From: Sutterella massiliensis
GTDB taxonomy: Bacteria; Pseudomonadota; Gammaproteobacteria; Burkholderiales; Burkholderiaceae_F
Assembly (NCBI RefSeq): GCF_016899755.1
Contig: NZ_JACJJC010000009.1
Span: 44,573-108,572, forward strand
Direction of reading: 5' to 3'
DNA: 64,000 nt
Below the pieces are notes generated by a model, which searched no databases, was not told the DNA's origin, and was given only the letters and a program-made list of their open reading frames with translations. Positions 61,599 through 64,000 of this stretch are shown here, piece after piece. Every line of letters starts with the position of its first letter. The stretch's first letter is position 1. The translations under genes were made by a program, and so were the position numbers.

Positions 61599-62183
61599 AT
61601 GCCAATTGGAACTTTCGGTTTTGAAGACTTGTCGTCGAATGACAAGGCCCTTCGGACTTTCACGCGGGCTTTCGGCCGACAGGGGGCAAACGTCGTTCAG
61701 ACGGAAGTCCCTCAGCGCATCAAGCGAACGGCCGGAATTTCGTACAAGGAAGTCAATCTCACTTTCGCAGACTCGCAGACGGTCACGCTATGCGTCAAAA
61801 AGACGGGCGACATCTTTCAGGTGAAGCTCAACGGAAAGGCGTTGCCCATCCGCAATCAGGACGACCCGAAGAAGGCGATTAAAGAAATCGTAGACGCCAT
61901 GGATTCTGGCCGAGCCGCATTCCAGCGCAAGCTCGCGCGCGTTCAGGTCAAGGTTCCGGCTGGGATCAAGACGGCCGCGCCTCGCATTGAGGCGGTTCTC
62001 ACGGAGAAGGTGACCTCTCTTAAGGAGGCTATCGCCGAAGTGAATAAGCGTTGCGACGAACTGCGCGGTGAGATCGCCAAGGTTGAACAGCAGACGCAAG
62101 AGAACAACCTGCAGGCTCAGCAAATGCTGAATGGCCTGAATGCCGATATTGCGGCTTTTGAAAAACTGCGAGACGCCGCTTAA
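61599..62183 (+). CDS. DarA N-terminal-like (defence against restriction) protein
   Basis: 194 residues. GTFGFEDLSSNDKALRTFTR, RTAGISYKEVNLTFADSQTV, FQVKLNGKALPIRNQDDPKK and RKLARVQVKVPAGIKTAAPR resemble the N-terminal domain of DarA-type proteins carried by P1-like phages and conjugative elements; P1 DarA is packaged with phage DNA and protects it from type I restriction. A coiled coil fills the last 60 residues. The stop overlaps the SD of the next gene. Family call is from memory of the pattern. Confidence 0.45.
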   Translation: MPIGTFGFEDLSSNDKALRTFTRAFGRQGANVVQTEVPQRIKRTAGISYKEVNLTFADSQTVTLCVKKTGDIFQVKLNGKALPIRNQDDPKKAIKEIVDAMDSGRAAFQRKLARVQVKVPAGIKTAAPRIEAVLTEKVTSLKEAIAEVNKRCDELRGEIAKVEQQTQENNLQAQQMLNGLNADIAAFEKLRDAA

Positions 62184-62195
62184 GGAGTGATAGCA

Positions 62196-63467
62196 ATGCT
62201 TGGAACCGTGTATTGGAACGAAGCGGCGGAGCCGAAGAACGTCTCGCTCGACCGACTTCTTTATGACATTCGACGCGACGACGCGGCTGATGGGCTCATC
62301 TTTGATGCCGTGACGGAATCGGACATTCTGGAAAATCCCGAGACGGAGGCGATTCTCTCGCTCGATGCGCTCACGTCTCCCTACAGCAAGCTTGAACGCA
62401 AGATGCAAATCATGCTTCAGGTGATGGAGCGCTCCTCCGGGACGGACAAGCCCGTCAACATGCAGCTCTCGAAGCCCTTCAAGAACCGAGGCGTCGCGAA
62501 CGTTGCCGCCATCTTCGAGCTCTCTGACGGGCAGACGATTTCGATCTACTTCCACAACCCCGATTCTCAGCCCTCGAAACTCGCGCCGAAGGGCGAGATG
62601 ATTTCGTGGAAGTGGCTCCTCAATAAGAAGGACATCACGATCGTCGTCGCGCCGGAACACGGAGAAGACCTGAACGTTCGTGAAGTCGCCCGCCGAGTCA
62701 TGAAGCTCGCGGAGAAAAACTCGGCGGCGTTCCAGCGCGCGAATGCACGACGAGCGGAGCGCATGCAGAAAATCGCGGACATGAAGAGCGAGTCCGGATC
62801 GCTCGAAAAGGAGCTTTCGGATGCTCAGGCCACGCTTGCGGCGCTTGAGACCTCGCTTTCCGATGCCAAGATCAAGCTGTCTGACTCTGAAACCGCCCTT
62901 AAGGCGGCTAACGAAAAGGTCGAGGAGGGGCGAAGCAAACTTGAAGCCGAAAAGAAGGCGTTCGAGGAAGAGCGAGCCCGACAGGAGGCCGAAAAGGAGG
63001 CGGCTCGCAAAGCTGCGGAAGAGGCCGAAGCCGAACGAAAGGCTGCTGAGGAAGCCGCGGCGAAGGTCAACGAATCGCCTAATGACGCAGCTCCTGCGCC
63101 CGCTTCGGACGAAAAGCCGCAAACCTCGTTATCAGAGAACGAAGTGCCACCCTCGCCGGTAGATGAAACGGCTGTCCCAATGATGGATCCGCAGGAGCTT
63201 TCCAAGCCCTCCAGCAAGCGTGTCGACATCATGCCGGAGCCCGCATCGAGCACTGAAGGCGGTGACCCGCAGTGGGACGCCGACAAAGCAGTTCTGCAGC
63301 AGGTCATTGACGGAACGCATCCGCAGATGGATGATCCTGCGCTCTCGGACATCCTCACGCAGATTTATGGCCGTTGGGAAGGGGATGAACAAAAGACGGC
63401 CGTTGTCAATCAGGCAATCGACGCCTGGGCGAATTACGCGCTTAAGGTGACGGAAAACCTCGTGTAA
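62196..63467 (+). CDS. DarA C-terminal-like protein with long coiled coil
   Basis: 423 residues from ATG 62196, 8 nt after AAGGAG (GTG 62187 touches the SD). Residues 1-180 (SLDRLLYDIRRDDAADGLIF, SPYSKLERKMQIMLQVMERS, ISWKWLLNKKDITIVVAPE) look like the second half of DarA-type proteins. A charged coiled coil (about 190-290), a Pro/Ser linker and a C-terminal helical part follow (VIDGTHPQMDDPALSDIL). Cotranscribed with the gene before. Confidence 0.45.
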   Translation: MLGTVYWNEAAEPKNVSLDRLLYDIRRDDAADGLIFDAVTESDILENPETEAILSLDALTSPYSKLERKMQIMLQVMERSSGTDKPVNMQLSKPFKNRGVANVAAIFELSDGQTISIYFHNPDSQPSKLAPKGEMISWKWLLNKKDITIVVAPEHGEDLNVREVARRVMKLAEKNSAAFQRANARRAERMQKIADMKSESGSLEKELSDAQATLAALETSLSDAKIKLSDSETALKAANEKVEEGRSKLEAEKKAFEEERARQEAEKEAARKAAEEAEAERKAAEEAAAKVNESPNDAAPAPASDEKPQTSLSENEVPPSPVDETAVPMMDPQELSKPSSKRVDIMPEPASSTEGGDPQWDADKAVLQQVIDGTHPQMDDPALSDILTQIYGRWEGDEQKTAVVNQAIDAWANYALKVTENLV

Positions 63468-63479
63468 GGAGCCGTGAGC

Positions 63480-63857
63480 ATGACGCCTATCGAAAGATTG
63501 AAGCTCGTTGCCGAACTGACGGCGCTTCACAATACGGCCCCTGAAGCGAATGAGGCCGACAGGGTCAAGCAATCGGAGCGGATTCACGAAGTTCGTTCCC
63601 TTTTGACGGGGAACGAAGACGAGAACGAGGGGAAAGCGGAGCCGCTGGAGTGGCACGAAATTTCAGGCGCAAAACTGCCGCCGCCATACTTTCCCTGCGT
63701 CATTACGCCCGCCGAAGCCGCGCGTAGCCCGTTCTTTAAGCACCTCTACGACGAACAGCAAAGGATCGTCAAGGAAATCCGAATCGAAGACGGGAAGGCC
63801 ATGTTCGCTGTGCCGAGCGGCACTGCGATCGAAAAGGGCTTGAATCAGTTAAAATAA
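63480..63857 (+). CDS. hypothetical protein, third gene of the DarA-like operon
   Basis: 125 residues. ATG 63480 lies 8 nt after AAGGAG, which overlaps the previous stop; GTG 63474 is too close. PIERLKLVAELTALHNTAPE then an acidic linker, LEWHEISGAKLPPPYFPCVI and a helical end. Cytoplasmic; family unknown. Tight coupling ties it to the two genes before it. Confidence 0.5.
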   Translation: MTPIERLKLVAELTALHNTAPEANEADRVKQSERIHEVRSLLTGNEDENEGKAEPLEWHEISGAKLPPPYFPCVITPAEAARSPFFKHLYDEQQRIVKEIRIEDGKAMFAVPSGTAIEKGLNQLK

Positions 63858-63888
63858 ATCTACTCGAATATAACTATTTATTGCCAAA

Positions 63889-64000
63889 ATGAGTAGGTAT
63901 ATAAGCATCGGAGAAGCTGCGAAAACTCTTGGGGTCTCCATTTCGACCCTTCGGCGATGGGATGCGGAGGGCAAGCTGCACGCGAATCGCACCCGTTCCG
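63889..64000 (+). mobile_element. IS607-family serine transposase (OrfA), 5' part
   Basis: ATG 63889 opens SRYISIGEAAKTLGVSISTL and RRWDAEGKLHANRTRS, the MerR-like DNA-binding domain at the start of IS607-type serine recombinases. The rest, including the catalytic Ser domain and any tnpB, is beyond the window. No inverted repeats are expected for this family. Confidence 0.75.

Noticed and set aside
1..64000. tRNA, rRNA, riboswitch or origin of replication
   Set aside because: I looked for cloverleaf ends, conserved rRNA blocks and DnaA-box clusters while reading and saw none; a covariance-model scan would be needed to exclude small RNAs.

Overview
The window looks like chromosome of an anaerobic or microaerophilic gut betaproteobacterium, most likely Sutterellaceae (Sutterella/Parasutterella type). 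The pointers are two tandem betaproteobacterial trimeric porins, a Tat-exported FAD reductase of the fumarate/urocanate reductase group, two DcuC-type C4-dicarboxylate carriers, peptidases, a hybrid-cluster protein and almost no sugar metabolism. This assignment is inference; there is no rRNA or other marker gene in the window.

Layout. 1-2400: end of a hydrolase, a pyridoxal-kinase-like gene and a DUF134-NifX-type fusion with a His/Cys-rich tail. 2500-6470 (minus strand): a decayed F-type conjugative pilus operon in canonical order traA-L-E-K-B, with a nonsense codon in the pilin gene and a broken traB. 7-8 kb: a hypothetical gene and an SMR efflux pseudogene. 8.6-11.7 kb: two porins. 11.9-19.3 kb: LysR regulator, Tat FAD reductase, lipoproteins, a LolA-like protein, an antitoxin relic and a PepSY protein. 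19.5-28.2 kb: pepT, a DcuC carrier, a TtrSR-like two-component system and an M20 peptidase; a short dyad element recurs upstream of pepT, both dcuC genes and the M20 gene. 28.5-43.7 kb: membrane and envelope functions (glycosyltransferase plus acyltransferase pair, CPA2 antiporter, OFA and DHA transporters, MATE pump), Rrf2-hcp, and an arginase-like protein. 44.2-51.3 kb: a CopA ATPase fused to a CopZ-like domain behind a CueR-type promoter, a nonsense-riddled lumazine-binding-like pseudogene, TetR plus exported flavodoxin, and the second DcuC carrier preceded by an octanucleotide repeat. 51.4-57.5 kb: a LysR regulator divergent from an alcohol dehydrogenase (frameshifted), aldo/keto reductase, exported esterase and iron alcohol dehydrogenase, a likely carbonyl-metabolism cluster with matching dyads in the divergent promoter region.

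57.6-64 kb is an accessory region. A recombination junction at about 58,428 joins the severed 3' end of an M20 peptidase gene to a PAAR gene that has lost its start codon. PAAR is followed, with overlapping stop and start, by an HELGH metallopeptidase and a very acidic small protein: an orphan T6SS-type effector/immunity cassette with no T6SS genes nearby. Then come a low-GC hypothetical gene, a non-coding stretch with diverged repeats, a three-gene operon resembling the defence-against-restriction (DarA) proteins of P1-like phages and ICEs, and the start of an IS607-family transposase gene that runs off the window.

The window is rich in pseudogenes and in genes truncated at junctions, suggesting repeated gain and decay of mobile DNA. 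All family calls come from reading motifs by eye; no database search was run.
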